Positions 51,933-60,672 of a stretch of DNA of 64,000 nucleotides are shown here, piece by piece; positions within the stretch are counted from its first letter, which is position 1; every line of letters begins with the position of its first letter. Below the pieces are notes generated by a model, which worked only from the letters and a program-made list of their open reading frames with translations, had not been told where the DNA came from and ran no database searches. The position numbers and the translations under genes were made by a program. The stretch is from HKCCE3408 sp038530555 (lineage in GTDB: Bacteria; Pseudomonadota; Alphaproteobacteria; Rhodobacterales; Rhodobacteraceae): positions 85,593 through 149,592 of the forward strand of contig JBCBCN010000009.1 in NCBI GenBank assembly GCA_038530555.1, in the 5' to 3' direction.

Positions 51933-53099
51933 CTACGGCGCGGCGAGCACCGGCAATTCGAGCATTAGCTCTGCCATCTCGTCCATATCGCCGTCGCCCA
52001 TCTCACAGGCAGAGTTCTTGGCCATGCCGATATTGGCCGGCGCCTTCATCAGTGCCGCAAGGTCTGTCGCTTTGACCTCAGCGCATTCCGCCGGAAGGGC
52101 ACGGTCGACGCCGCAGGCCCGCATCAGAGCCGCCAAGGCCTCGGGCAAAGCCTGTGCCTGCGCCGGACCACCCAGCGCCTGCGCCGCCGCGGCGTAAAGC
52201 TCCGAGCCCGCGTCGCGCGCGGTCAGCCAGGGCAGCGTCGCTTCCAGCGCCAGTCCCGTGACCAGCCCGTGATGCACGCGCACAAGTGAGCCGAGCGCAT
52301 GGCTAATATTATGGCCCATATGCGTGTTGCAATTATGGAGCGCGAGCCCGGCCAGCATAGATGCCCAAAGGACCTGTGCGCGGGTCTCGGCATCTGCGCC
52401 ATCCGCGACGGCCTTGGGCAAGCTCTCATTGAGGATGCGCAAAGCCTCCAGCCCATAGAGCTGCCCGGCTGGGTTTGTGTTGGCCGCGGTCGCACCTTCC
52501 AGGGCATGGGCGACCGCGTCGATCCCGGTCCAAGCGGTCAGGTGCGGCGGCAGGGTGAGCGTGAGGTCGGGGTCGAGCACGGCCTGGGTAAACATCAAGT
52601 CTTCGCCCCAGAACCAGATTTTCGACCCGTCTGCCTCTGAGATAACCGCGGTCCGCGTCACTTCCGAACCGGTGCCCGCCGTGGTCGGGATCGCGATGGC
52701 GGGCAGGGTGTCATGCGGCAAGGGTTGCGCGGCTAGGGCAAAATCCGCGGCGGGCTGGCCGGATTTGGCAATGGCTGCGACAAGCTTGGCCGCATCCATC
52801 GACGCGCCGCCGCCCAGACCAATAATCACCTCAGCATCGACGGACCGCGCCCGCCCACAAAGCTCATCGATGAGCGCGATTTTTGGCTCACCCGACACCA
52901 CCGGTGCCATGTCGACCGGCAAGCCGCTTTTGTCCAAGGCGGAGGCCAGTTTGTCCGTTGTTCCAAGCTCCACCAGGGCAGCATCGGCGATGACTAAAAT
53001 GGGGCCTTTCGGCATGGACTTCATCATCCTGGAGATCTTCGAGATCCGTCCAGGGCCGAAGGTGACCGGGGGAATACGTCCCAGATTAAAGCTTTGCAT
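51933..53099 (-). CDS. Iron-containing (group III) alcohol dehydrogenase
   Basis: 388 residues of the Fe-ADH family. Features are GLGGGASMDAAKLVA (nucleotide binding), IPTTAGTGSEVTRTAVI, and the metal site from LTAWTGIDAVAHALE (Asp and His) through LHNCNTHMGHNISHALG to VRVHHGLVTGL. The N terminus MQSFNLGRIPPVTFGPGRIS is typical. Such enzymes act on short alcohols, 1,3-propanediol, methanol or maleylacetate; the substrate is not evident and no pathway partner is adjacent. Confidence 0.9.
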   Translation of the reverse strand: MQSFNLGRIPPVTFGPGRISKISRMMKSMPKGPILVIADAALVELGTTDKLASALDKSGLPVDMAPVVSGEPKIALIDELCGRARSVDAEVIIGLGGGASMDAAKLVAAIAKSGQPAADFALAAQPLPHDTLPAIAIPTTAGTGSEVTRTAVISEADGSKIWFWGEDLMFTQAVLDPDLTLTLPPHLTAWTGIDAVAHALEGATAANTNPAGQLYGLEALRILNESLPKAVADGADAETRAQVLWASMLAGLALHNCNTHMGHNISHALGSLVRVHHGLVTGLALEATLPWLTARDAGSELYAAAAQALGGPAQAQALPEALAALMRACGVDRALPAECAEVKATDLAALMKAPANIGMAKNSACEMGDGDMDEMAELMLELPVLAAP

Positions 53100-53344
53100 A
53101 TACCGATCCTCGCAATGGGTCCGGTTTGACTAGCGCGCATCCTGTTTGCGCGATGCACCGGCAGCGACAGACCTTTCCTAGTGCCGACACGCGTGTCAAT
53201 CGCGAGGGATAAACCTGGGCGCCCTTGCGCTGAAAAATAGCAGGTTCAGCGCTTCGGGCCGATGCCGTCCCAAGCCGTCTTGTTCCGACCCAGTGATTGG
53301 CGTAGGCAGCCTGGCAGTCTCTCGCGGTAGAAAGGCAAAAGATC

Positions 53345-53806
53345 GTGGTCGCGCGAAATTTCGAACCAATGACCAAAGCAGAAGTCGTCGCTGCGCAACG
53401 CGCTTGGGCCCGCTGCGTGACCGAGCAAAACGTCGAAGAGCTTCTGGCGCTTTATGATTTCGGCAATCCGGATGAGCCGGTTCTGTTCAAACCCACGTTG
53501 GCCGATGTGATCCGGCTCGATGCCCGAGGCGCGCGAGCCTATTTCGTGGGCGAAGACCCCGACTACCCACAAGACAGCGGTTTTCTCAATCGCGGGTGGA
53601 AGACGGTTGAGTTCCAGAGCGCCGTGGGCCCGATCCTCAAAGCCGGCGGTCTCGGATATAAGGACATGGGGCACTACACTTTTGTCGATGCAGACGGCAA
53701 CGCGACCCGCGCCGATTACACATTCGCCTATCACAAGCTCAACGGTCGCGTTCTGATTTCGCTGCACCATTCCTCTTTGACGTGGTTCCCGCCGGTGGAG
53801 AAATAA
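53345..53806 (+). CDS. NTF2-like/SnoaL-like protein of unknown function
   Basis: 153 residues. The sequence FEPMTKAEVVAAQRAWARCV, followed by strands GRVLISLHHSSLTWFP at the end, suggests the cone-shaped NTF2-like fold found in SnoaL and calcium/calmodulin-association-like proteins. The GTG at 53345 follows AGAAAGG; an internal ATG at 53369 (MTKAEVV) would give the family's common start but lacks a ribosome site. Function unknown; it is convergent with the LacI regulator gene. Confidence 0.7.
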   Translation: MVARNFEPMTKAEVVAAQRAWARCVTEQNVEELLALYDFGNPDEPVLFKPTLADVIRLDARGARAYFVGEDPDYPQDSGFLNRGWKTVEFQSAVGPILKAGGLGYKDMGHYTFVDADGNATRADYTFAYHKLNGRVLISLHHSSLTWFPPVEK

Positions 53807-53870
53807 TTCCCGCTCGGCAAAGGGTTGATGGGCGGGGCAGCTTGACTGGCAGCGGTCTCACTTCAGCCAG

Positions 53871-54896
53871 CTAAACGAGATTCTCTCGGATTAAGATCTC
53901 TATCCTGATGCGCTCTTGCGAGGCGATTGGCTCATTTCCGTCGATACGGGCGCGCAGGGTGCGCACCGCGCTTCGGACCAGGTGGCCGGGAGATTGCGCG
54001 ATCACTGCGTCCAGCGTGCCGTCGCGCAAAAGCGCCTCCGTGAAGGCGGTTCTCTCATGAGCGACGACAACCCGGGAGGCGTCACACTCCATCTTCGCGA
54101 GATGGGACAGGGCCTGACGCCCTTCGGAGGCCATCACATAAACGGCCATGATGTCCCGGTGATAGGTAAAGGCGTTTTCGATGATGGTGCGCGTTCGGTC
54201 TGGTCTGCCATGGGTTTCTAGGCTGGGTAGGGCCACGAGATTTGGGAAATTCGCCCCAAGCACGCGGTCGAAGCCGAGGCGGCGTTCGACGCTATCTTGC
54301 GCCTGCATCGCTTCGGTGATGACCAGGACAGAGCCGGTTCTGTCGACGGTAAACCGACCCAGAAGTCGAGCGGCTGTTGCCCCGGCGGCGCGGTTGTCGA
54401 TACCGACAAAACCGATATCGCCTTGGCTTTGCTGACCGGAAACGAAACCCACGACCTTTATCCCGGCATGCGAGAGGCGCAAGGAGGCATCGCGAACCTG
54501 AGGAGAAGACGGGGCCATCACGGCGACACCGTCAAAGCCTTGGCCTTGCAGGTCTGAGATGATTTTCGCCGTGCGATAGGGGTCGCTGGCCGGCGTAGTG
54601 ATACACTCGATGGCAATGTCCTGGAGCGCAAAACTGCGCTGAGCCTCGTCGATATTGCCGCGCAGCGCCCCTAAGAACTCGTCCCCCTCCTCAGGCAAGA
54701 CAAAGGCCAGCCGGTAGATCCGTTGCCGGGCGAGGTTTGCGGCCGACAAGTTGCGCACAAAGCCGATCCGGTCGATCGCCTCGTTGACCGCATCGACGGT
54801 TTTTTTCCGCACGCCTGAGCGTTCGTTAAGGACCCGATCTACGGTCGCCAGGCTGACGCCTGCGGCTTTGGCGAGGTCTTTCGTAGTTGGGCGCAT
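53871..54896 (-). CDS. LacI-family transcriptional regulator
   Basis: 341 residues. Helix-turn-helix and hinge at the N terminus (TKDLAKAAGVSLATVDRVLN), then a periplasmic-binding-protein-like effector domain (AFVLPEEGDEFLGALRGNID, and VGFVSGQQSQGDIGFVGIDN). The gene faces a sugar/polyol ABC operon; the intervening 170 bases hold two 16-base palindromes, one inside a promoter spacer. It should repress the transporter and kinase genes until the transported substrate or its phosphate is present. Confidence 0.93.
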   Translation of the reverse strand: MRPTTKDLAKAAGVSLATVDRVLNERSGVRKKTVDAVNEAIDRIGFVRNLSAANLARQRIYRLAFVLPEEGDEFLGALRGNIDEAQRSFALQDIAIECITTPASDPYRTAKIISDLQGQGFDGVAVMAPSSPQVRDASLRLSHAGIKVVGFVSGQQSQGDIGFVGIDNRAAGATAARLLGRFTVDRTGSVLVITEAMQAQDSVERRLGFDRVLGANFPNLVALPSLETHGRPDRTRTIIENAFTYHRDIMAVYVMASEGRQALSHLAKMECDASRVVVAHERTAFTEALLRDGTLDAVIAQSPGHLVRSAVRTLRARIDGNEPIASQERIRIEILIRENLV

Positions 54897-54959
54897 GGCG
54901 GGTCTTCGAGATGGTTTGCACGGCTAAATTCTCATTAATTTCCGACGATTGCAAGAAAA

Positions 54960-54975
54960 TGAGGTTCGTACCTCA
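54960..54975. promoter_or_regulatory. LacI-family operator 1
   Basis: TGAGGTTCGTACCTCA, a 16-base near-perfect palindrome (one mismatched central pair). It lies 30 bases, nearly three helical turns, from operator 2, so two LacI dimers could bind the same face of the DNA. Confidence 0.75.
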
Positions 54976-54983
54976 GAAAATGT

Positions 54984-55011
54984 TTGAACTGAGGTACGTA
55001 CCTCATATACA
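54984..55011 (+). promoter_or_regulatory. Promoter with LacI operator 2 in its spacer
   Basis: TTGAAC (54984-54989) and TATACA (55006-55011) form a sigma70-like -35/-10 pair with a 16-base spacer. The spacer is exactly the perfect palindrome TGAGGTACGTACCTCA (54990-55005). Bound repressor would occlude RNA polymerase directly. The promoter drives the ABC-transporter operon. Confidence 0.75.
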
Positions 55012-55066
55012 CCTCTCGGCACCGATCGAGTCGGCGCGAGGAGGCGGCGACCAGAAAACTGGGAGG

Positions 55067-56395
55067 ATGAAATTGACCCGTATTTCAACGATGTCGGCTG
55101 CCCTAGCGGCTGCGATCTGCTCATTTGGCGCGAGCGCCGCGTCGGCTGATGATCTGACCTTGTGTTGGGCGGCCTGGGATCCCGCAAACGCCCTGGTAGA
55201 GCTAAGCCGCGATTTTGAGGAACAATCCGGCCACACGATGAATTTCGAATTTGTGCCCTGGCCCAACTTTGCCGACCGGATGCTCAATGAGCTCAACTCC
55301 GGCGGTCAGCTTTGCGACCTGATGATCGGCGACAGTCAGTGGATCGGCGGCGCGGCAGAGGCGGGCCATTATGTGCAACTGAACGACTTCTTTGACGCTC
55401 AAGGCATCGATATGGCGGATTTCATTCCGGCGACGGTGACGGGTTATGCCGAGTGGCCAAAGAACACGCCGAATTACTGGGCGTTGCCGGCCTTTGGTGA
55501 CGTTGTCGGCTGGACCTACCGTCGTGATTGGTTCGAGCGGCCCGAATTGCAAACAGAATTCCAAGAAACCTACGGCCGTGAATTGGCGGCGCCGACTACC
55601 CTGGAGGAACTGCGAGAAACGGCAGAATTCTTCCAGGGCCGCGATATTGACGGCACAACCGTCTACGGCGCGTCGATCTATACCGAGCGGGGCTCGGAAG
55701 GGATCACGATGGGCGTGACCAACGCGCTTTATAATTTTGGATTTGAATACGGCAATCCAGAAAGCCCCTATGAGGTGGAAGGCTTTGCCAATTCCGAAGG
55801 CGCCGTTGCGGGTCTGGAATTCTATCGCGCGCTCTATGAATGCTGCACACCGCCGGGATCCTCGGATTGGTATATGTCCGAAAACATCGACGCGTATCGC
55901 TCGGGCCAAGTGGCGATGCAGATGAATTTCGCGTTCATTTGGCCGGGCGTGGATGCTGATGAAAATGTGGGCGGTGACCGGTCTGGCTATTTCCCCAATC
56001 CGGCGGGCCCCTCTGGGCAATTCGCACAATTGGGCGGGCAAGGGATTTCGGTTGTCGCATATTCCGACAGCCAGGACGCTGCGCTGGAATACATCGCGTG
56101 GTTCGCACAGCCTGAGGTCCAAGCCCAATGGTGGGAGATGGGCGGTTATTCCGCGCTGCGCGCTGTTGTCGAAGACCCGGGCTTTGCCGACAGTCAGCCC
56201 TATGCGCAAACCTTCCTCGATAGCATGGCGATCGTGAAGGATTTCTGGGCCGAGCCCGCCTATGCCGACCTGCTGCTCGCGATGCAGGACCGGGTCCACA
56301 ACTACGTCGTGGCCGGAAATGGCACTGCTCAGGAGGCCTTGGATGGCCTGGTCGCAGATTGGGTTGAAGTCTTCGAGGACGAAGGTCTGCGTTAA
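55067..56395 (+). CDS. Carbohydrate/polyol ABC transporter substrate-binding protein
   Basis: 442 residues of family-1 solute-binding proteins. The signal peptide MKLTRISTMSAALAAAICSF ends near ASA, then DDLTLCWAAWDPANALVELS. Ligand-pocket aromatic residues are frequent (Trp in ALPAFGDVVGWTYRRDW and others). The ATG at 55067 directly follows GGGAGG with no spacer; an in-frame TTG two codons later has ideal spacing and may be the real start. It heads a LacI-controlled operon with two permeases, two ATPases and a DhaK-type kinase, so a polyol or short ketose is the likely ligand. Confidence 0.87.
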   Translation: MKLTRISTMSAALAAAICSFGASAASADDLTLCWAAWDPANALVELSRDFEEQSGHTMNFEFVPWPNFADRMLNELNSGGQLCDLMIGDSQWIGGAAEAGHYVQLNDFFDAQGIDMADFIPATVTGYAEWPKNTPNYWALPAFGDVVGWTYRRDWFERPELQTEFQETYGRELAAPTTLEELRETAEFFQGRDIDGTTVYGASIYTERGSEGITMGVTNALYNFGFEYGNPESPYEVEGFANSEGAVAGLEFYRALYECCTPPGSSDWYMSENIDAYRSGQVAMQMNFAFIWPGVDADENVGGDRSGYFPNPAGPSGQFAQLGGQGISVVAYSDSQDAALEYIAWFAQPEVQAQWWEMGGYSALRAVVEDPGFADSQPYAQTFLDSMAIVKDFWAEPAYADLLLAMQDRVHNYVVAGNGTAQEALDGLVADWVEVFEDEGLR

Positions 56396-56400
56396 CCCTT

Positions 56401-56434
56401 GAAAGGTGCGCGCTAACCAGTGCCGGCACCTTTC
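56401..56434 (+). other. Intercistronic stem-loop 1 after the binding-protein gene
   Basis: GAAAGGTGC (56401-56409) pairs with GCACCTTTC (56426-56434), 9 perfect base pairs with a 16-base loop, 5 bases beyond the stop. With the next hairpin it may protect the binding-protein mRNA from 3' decay. Confidence 0.6.
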
Positions 56435-56439
56435 CCGCC

Positions 56440-56466
56440 GGACCCCCACTCCTCCCGTGGGGGTCC
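56440..56466 (+). other. Intercistronic stem-loop 2 before the permease gene
   Basis: GGACCCCCAC (56440-56449) pairs perfectly with GTGGGGGTCC (56457-56466) around a 7-base loop. There is no T-run after it, so it is probably a partial terminator or RNA-stability element, matching the hairpin found after the other binding-protein gene in this window. Confidence 0.7.
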
Positions 56467-56502
56467 AAACGAGCCATCAACCCTCTGTTCTGGACGCGCG
56501 TG

Positions 56503-57450
56503 ATGTCAGATTCTTCTCTCGACCGCCTTGCTGCATCGACACCACAAGCGGTGGCGCGCAGTGTCCGGGGTCTCTCGGACCGGGCCATTGCCTGGATTTT
56601 TGTAGCCCCGACGATTTTCCTGCTGCTGGCGATCAATATCTTTCCGCTCGTTTGGACGATCCGGCTAAGCTTCACCAATTACCGGGTGAACCGTCCCAAT
56701 GCCGATGTCGAATGGGTCGGAACGCGCAATTACGAGCGCATTCTGAGTGACCCGGATATCTGGGCCACGATGCAGGCAACGGCGCATTTCCTAGTTTGGA
56801 CAATTGTGTTGCAGGTTCTGATCGGGTTCACCCTGGCCTGGCTAATCAACCGCAAATTCAAGGGCAACGATCTGTGGACCACGATCATCGTGCTGCCGAT
56901 GATGTTGAGCCCCGCTGTGGTCGGCAATTTTTGGACGTTTCTTTATCAGCCTCAGATCGGCCTTTTTAATTACGTAGTTTCGTTTTTCACCGGCGCTGAT
57001 CCCACGAGTTTCTCGATGATCGGCGACGTGACCCTTGCGCCTTGGGCGATTGTCTTGGTCGACACTTGGATGTGGACACCGTTTGTGATGCTAATCTGTT
57101 TGGCGGGCCTGCGGTCGATCCCTGACAGCATCTATGAGGCAGCGGAATGTGACCGCGCCTCTAGCTGGCGACAGTTTTGGACGATCACCATCCCTATGGT
57201 GCTGCCGTTTCTGATGCTTGCCGTGCTGTTTCGTGGGATCGAGAACTTCAAAATGTTCGACCTGGTGGTGCAGCTGACCGGCGGAGGTCCGGGCAACACC
57301 ACAACGCTGACCGCGATTGACCTCAAGCGCGAGGCGTTCGAGCGCTGGCGCACCGGCTTTGCCTCCGCCTATGCGGTGATCCTGTTCGTCACCGTTTTCG
57401 GCCTCGCTTCTATCTACGTCAAAGCCCTTAACAAGGTGAAGGAGCGCTAG
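56503..57450 (+). CDS. Sugar/polyol ABC transporter permease 1
   Basis: 315 residues with six helices and the MalF-type layout: an N-terminal helix (AIAWIFVAPTIFLLLAINIF), then the BPD_transp_1 domain. The coupling loop is IYEAAECDRASSWRQFWTIT (EAA region). The ATG at 56503 is used; a GTG one codon earlier is possible. It ends 1 base before the next permease gene. Confidence 0.92.
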   Translation: MSDSSLDRLAASTPQAVARSVRGLSDRAIAWIFVAPTIFLLLAINIFPLVWTIRLSFTNYRVNRPNADVEWVGTRNYERILSDPDIWATMQATAHFLVWTIVLQVLIGFTLAWLINRKFKGNDLWTTIIVLPMMLSPAVVGNFWTFLYQPQIGLFNYVVSFFTGADPTSFSMIGDVTLAPWAIVLVDTWMWTPFVMLICLAGLRSIPDSIYEAAECDRASSWRQFWTITIPMVLPFLMLAVLFRGIENFKMFDLVVQLTGGGPGNTTTLTAIDLKREAFERWRTGFASAYAVILFVTVFGLASIYVKALNKVKER

Positions 57451-57451
57451 G

Positions 57452-58387
57452 ATGAGTTTCTCAATCACCGAGCCGTCAACACCCCAAAAGTGGTTCGCCG
57501 GGACACTGGTGGTGGCCTATGCGATCATCACCATTCTGCCCTTAATTTGGATCATCTCTACCGGGTTCAAAAGCCAGAACGACGCCATTGCTTACCCGCC
57601 GGAATTAGTCAGCGAGTTCACGCTGGAGGGGTATGTGAACCTCTTTTCCACCCAAACCCGGGCTAGCGCCGAGGATCTGGACGCGAACCCGCCTGAGACC
57701 TGGTACGAGGAGATCGCGGCTGAGCGGGGCATGGTCATCGTCGGCCCCTCGCGCTTTGGCGAGCGGTTCCTAAACTCGGTCATCATCGGCTTTGGGTCGA
57801 CCTTCCTTTCGGTGTTTTTGGGAACACTCGCGGCCTATGCCTTCAGCCGTTACAGGATCCCGCTCAAAGACGATCTTTTATTCTTCATCCTGTCGACGCG
57901 GATGATGCCGCCGATTGCGGTGTCGATCCCGATCTTTTTAATGTTTCGGGGCCTGGGCCTGAGCGACACCCATGCCGGAATGATCCTGCTTTACACCGCC
58001 GTAAACCTCTCCTTGTCGGTCTGGCTTTTGAAAGGATTCATCGACGAGATTCCCCGGGAATACGAAGAGGCGGCGCTGATCGACGGTTATACGCGGTTCC
58101 AGGCCTTCTACAAAGTCGTGCTGCCCCAAGCGGCGACAGGTATCGCCTCGACTGCGATCTTCTGCCTGATCTTTGCCTGGAACGAATACGCTTTCGCCGT
58201 GCTTTTGACCTCGGGTAATGCCCAGACCGCACCGCCATTCATTCCCACGATCATCGGCGTGGGCGGCCAAGACTGGCCAGCCGTTGCCGCGGGCGCCACC
58301 ATCTTTCTGGTGCCAGTCATGGTCTTTACCATCTTGCTGCGCAAGCACCTGCTGCGCGGGATCACCTTTGGAGCGGTGCGCAAATGA
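57452..58387 (+). CDS. Sugar/polyol ABC transporter permease 2
   Basis: 311 residues of the MalG type: VVAYAIITILPLIWIISTGF near the N terminus, six helices in total, and the coupling loop IPREYEEAALIDGYTRFQAF. It pairs with permease 1 to form the heterodimeric channel. It overlaps the next, small gene by 4 bases (ATGA). Confidence 0.93.
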   Translation: MSFSITEPSTPQKWFAGTLVVAYAIITILPLIWIISTGFKSQNDAIAYPPELVSEFTLEGYVNLFSTQTRASAEDLDANPPETWYEEIAAERGMVIVGPSRFGERFLNSVIIGFGSTFLSVFLGTLAAYAFSRYRIPLKDDLLFFILSTRMMPPIAVSIPIFLMFRGLGLSDTHAGMILLYTAVNLSLSVWLLKGFIDEIPREYEEAALIDGYTRFQAFYKVVLPQAATGIASTAIFCLIFAWNEYAFAVLLTSGNAQTAPPFIPTIIGVGGQDWPAVAAGATIFLVPVMVFTILLRKHLLRGITFGAVRK

Positions 58388-58572
58388 GCAGTTTCCTGAA
58401 TGGCTTGGCCCGGCTCCGCCGCGGCCCGTGGGAGGCGGTTGCCTCCACCCTGATCGCTGTGGGTGTGGTGATGCTGATGCAGCCCTGGGTGCTGTGGGCC
58501 TTCACCTATTCCTTCATCGTCACGTTGATCGGCACGGTGATGTTCATCATCGTCAGCCATTTCCCGGAATAA
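58384..58572 (+). CDS. 62-residue small membrane protein of an ABC-transporter operon
   Basis: Two hydrophobic helices are visible in MSSFLNGLARLRRGPWEAVA and what follows: VASTLIAVGVVMLMQPWVLW and FTYSFIVTLIGTVMFIIVSH. It is between permease 2 and the ATPase, overlapping the former by 4 bases, which argues it is a functional subunit or assembly factor. Rhizobial glycerol ABC operons likewise carry a small membrane protein in a similar place, but sequence similarity is not evident by eye. Confidence 0.75.
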   Translation: MSSFLNGLARLRRGPWEAVASTLIAVGVVMLMQPWVLWAFTYSFIVTLIGTVMFIIVSHFPE

Positions 58573-58575
58573 CCC

Positions 58576-59355
58576 ATGGCGCAAATTCGCATAGAAGATG
58601 TCCGCAAGGAATTTGGCGCCTTCACCGCTGTGAAATCGTCGCGTTTCACCATCGAGGACGGGGAGTTCTTTATGCTGCTTGGGCCCTCGGGCTGCGGCAA
58701 GACCACGACCCTGCGCATGATGGCGGGGCTTGAGCTGCCGACATCAGGGCAGATTTACATCGACGGCGACGAGGTGGGCCAAAAGCGCGCCTCGGAACGC
58801 GACATCGCCTTTGTGTTTCAGATGTTTGCCCTCTATCCGCATATGAATGTGCGCAAGAACATCTCCTATCCTCTCCTGAGCCAGGGGATGAGCCGTGCGG
58901 CAACCCGTCAAAAGGTTGGCGAGGTCGCAGAGATCCTCGGTATAACTGACATCCTCGAGCGTCCGGTGGGCGGGCTTTCGGGCGGAGACCGCCAGCGTGT
59001 TGCCCTGGGCCGGGCCATCGTGCGGGACCCTAAGGCGTTCTTCATGGATGAGCCTTTAGGCGCGCTCGATGCAGAATTCCGAGAGCATATGTCCGAGGAA
59101 CTGCGTGCGCTGCATGATCGGATGGGGGCGACAACCGTCTATGTGACCCATGATCAGCTTGAGGCGATGCAGATGGGCGACAAGATCGTGGTGATGAACC
59201 ACGGCGTCGTCGAACAGTTTGGTGTGCCGCAAGACATCTATGACTGGCCCGCGACGCTGTTCGTGGCGGAGTTTATCGGCTCGCCCCCGATGAACTTCCT
59301 GAAATTCCAGGGACGCTTGGGGCAGGGGGCGAATACGCTGGAGCTGGGGATGTGA
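58576..59355 (+). CDS. Sugar/polyol ABC transporter ATP-binding protein, nucleotide-binding part (split gene)
   Basis: 259 residues. Complete nucleotide-binding domain: GPSGCGKTT (Walker A), LSGGDRQRVALGRAIVRDPK (signature; Asp for the usual Gln/Arg), AFFMDEPLGALDAE (Walker B) and VYVTHDQLEAM (H-loop). The frame stops at 59353-59355, just as the TOBE regulatory domain should begin; that domain continues in the overlapping next frame (59352-59672). Adding one G to the GGGG run at 59346-59349 would read through smoothly (TLELGDVRIN), giving a 365-residue protein. It is therefore either a recent frameshift, a base-calling error or a real split. Confidence 0.85.
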   Translation: MAQIRIEDVRKEFGAFTAVKSSRFTIEDGEFFMLLGPSGCGKTTTLRMMAGLELPTSGQIYIDGDEVGQKRASERDIAFVFQMFALYPHMNVRKNISYPLLSQGMSRAATRQKVGEVAEILGITDILERPVGGLSGGDRQRVALGRAIVRDPKAFFMDEPLGALDAEFREHMSEELRALHDRMGATTVYVTHDQLEAMQMGDKIVVMNHGVVEQFGVPQDIYDWPATLFVAEFIGSPPMNFLKFQGRLGQGANTLELGM

Positions 59356-59672
59356 GGATCAATATCCCGGAGCAGCGCGATGGTGCCCAGGGCAATCTGG
59401 TCATGGGCGTTCGGCCCGAACATGTGCGGCTGGACGCAGCCGCCCCGTATCGGGGTCAGGTCATCGCCACGGAGTATCTCGGCACCACGCAGATCGTGAC
59501 AATCCGCGCCGGCCATGGCGATGTAAAAGCGCGGGTGCCGTCCTCAGAGATCGCTGTTCCTGGCGAGACCGTTGGGCTGCGGTTTGATCCTCGCACCATT
59601 ACCGTTTTTGACCAAGCAGATGGCAAGGCCTTGGTGTCTTCTAGCAACGAGAGGGTCTTGGGCCATGGCTGA
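59352..59672 (+). pseudogene. TOBE (C-terminal) part of the split ABC ATPase
   Basis: 106 residues from a GTG at 59352 (overlapping the stop of the NBD part by 4 bases). It shows LVMGVRPEHVRLDAAAPYRG and ATEYLGTTQIVTIRAGHGD, the MalK/UgpC-type TOBE repeat that regulates or stabilises the ATPase dimer. It could in principle be translated by coupling, but normal family members carry it on the same chain. Its end overlaps the second ATPase gene by 8 bases. Confidence 0.75.
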
Positions 59673-60660
59673 TATTGTTCTGCAAAATGTGACCAAGCGT
59701 TTTGGCGACACGGTTGCCTTGGACGATGTCTCTCTAACGGTGCCCGACGGGGCCTTTGTGGTGTTGCTCGGGCCGACAGGGGCGGGCAAGACCACGATCC
59801 TGCGCATGATTTCGGGCCTCGACGCGCCGGATAAAGGCGAGGTCTTGATCGACGGTCAGCCCAGTGCCGGGCTGACCCCCGCTGAACGCAACCTGGCGAT
59901 GGTATTTCAGCAATACTCGCTATACCCGCATATGACCGTCCGCGAAAACCTGGCATTTCCCCTCAAATCGCCTCTCCTGCGCACACCGACAGATCAGATC
60001 GAAACCAAGGTGGCCGAAGTCGCCCGAACGCTTCAGATCAGCCATAAGCTCGACAACAAGGCGACTGCGTTGTCCGGTGGTGAGATGCAGCGCGTTTCCA
60101 TTGGCCGCGCCCTGGTCCGCCGACCGCTGGCCTATCTTATGGATGAGCCGCTCAGCTCGCTCGACGCAAAGCTCCGCTCGGACCTTAGAGTCGAGCTCAA
60201 GGCGATCCAGGCCGAGACGGGCGGGACCTTTCTTTATGTGACCCATGACCAGATCGAGGCGATGACCATGGCCACCCATGTGGGTGTGCTGGACCACGGC
60301 AAACTGGTGCAATTCGGCACGCCCCGCGCGATTTACGAAGACCCGGTGAGCATCTATGCCGCCAGCCGTCTGGGCCAGCCCCGGATCAACATCCTTCCCG
60401 CTTCACTCTTCGGGGACCATCCGGTGGGCGCGCAATCGATCGGTCTCAGGCCTGAGCAGATTGTCCAAGGCGAAGGCTCAGACAGCACCGTGACGCGGGT
60501 AGAGCATCTGGGCGACCAAACCCGGCTGCACCTGCGGGTGCGCGGCCATGACGTGGTTACGGTCACCGATGCCCATACCGATCTCGGCCCAGGCGACATC
60601 CTTAAGATCCGGCCGAAAAGGCCCTATTACTTCGACACTGACGGCGCGCGACTGGCGTAG
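59665..60660 (+). CDS. Sugar/polyol ABC transporter ATP-binding protein 2
   Basis: 331 residues. Walker A GPTGAGKTT, signature LSGGEMQRVSIGRALVRRPL, Walker B YLMDEPLSSLDAK and H-loop YVTHDQIEAM, followed by an intact TOBE domain (IGLRPEQIVQGEGSDSTVTR). The start ATG at 59665 lies in the end of the previous reading frame. Two different ATPase genes in one operon, with two permeases and a small membrane protein, resembles the rhizobial glycerol system. Confidence 0.93.
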   Translation: MADIVLQNVTKRFGDTVALDDVSLTVPDGAFVVLLGPTGAGKTTILRMISGLDAPDKGEVLIDGQPSAGLTPAERNLAMVFQQYSLYPHMTVRENLAFPLKSPLLRTPTDQIETKVAEVARTLQISHKLDNKATALSGGEMQRVSIGRALVRRPLAYLMDEPLSSLDAKLRSDLRVELKAIQAETGGTFLYVTHDQIEAMTMATHVGVLDHGKLVQFGTPRAIYEDPVSIYAASRLGQPRINILPASLFGDHPVGAQSIGLRPEQIVQGEGSDSTVTRVEHLGDQTRLHLRVRGHDVVTVTDAHTDLGPGDILKIRPKRPYYFDTDGARLA

Positions 60661-60672
60661 GGAGGCAGGACC

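Noticed and set aside
53086..53376. 96-codon minus-strand frame upstream of the iron-dependent dehydrogenase
   Set aside because: Composition is Cys- and Arg-rich with no conserved pattern; it overlaps the start of the dehydrogenase gene and looks like chance.
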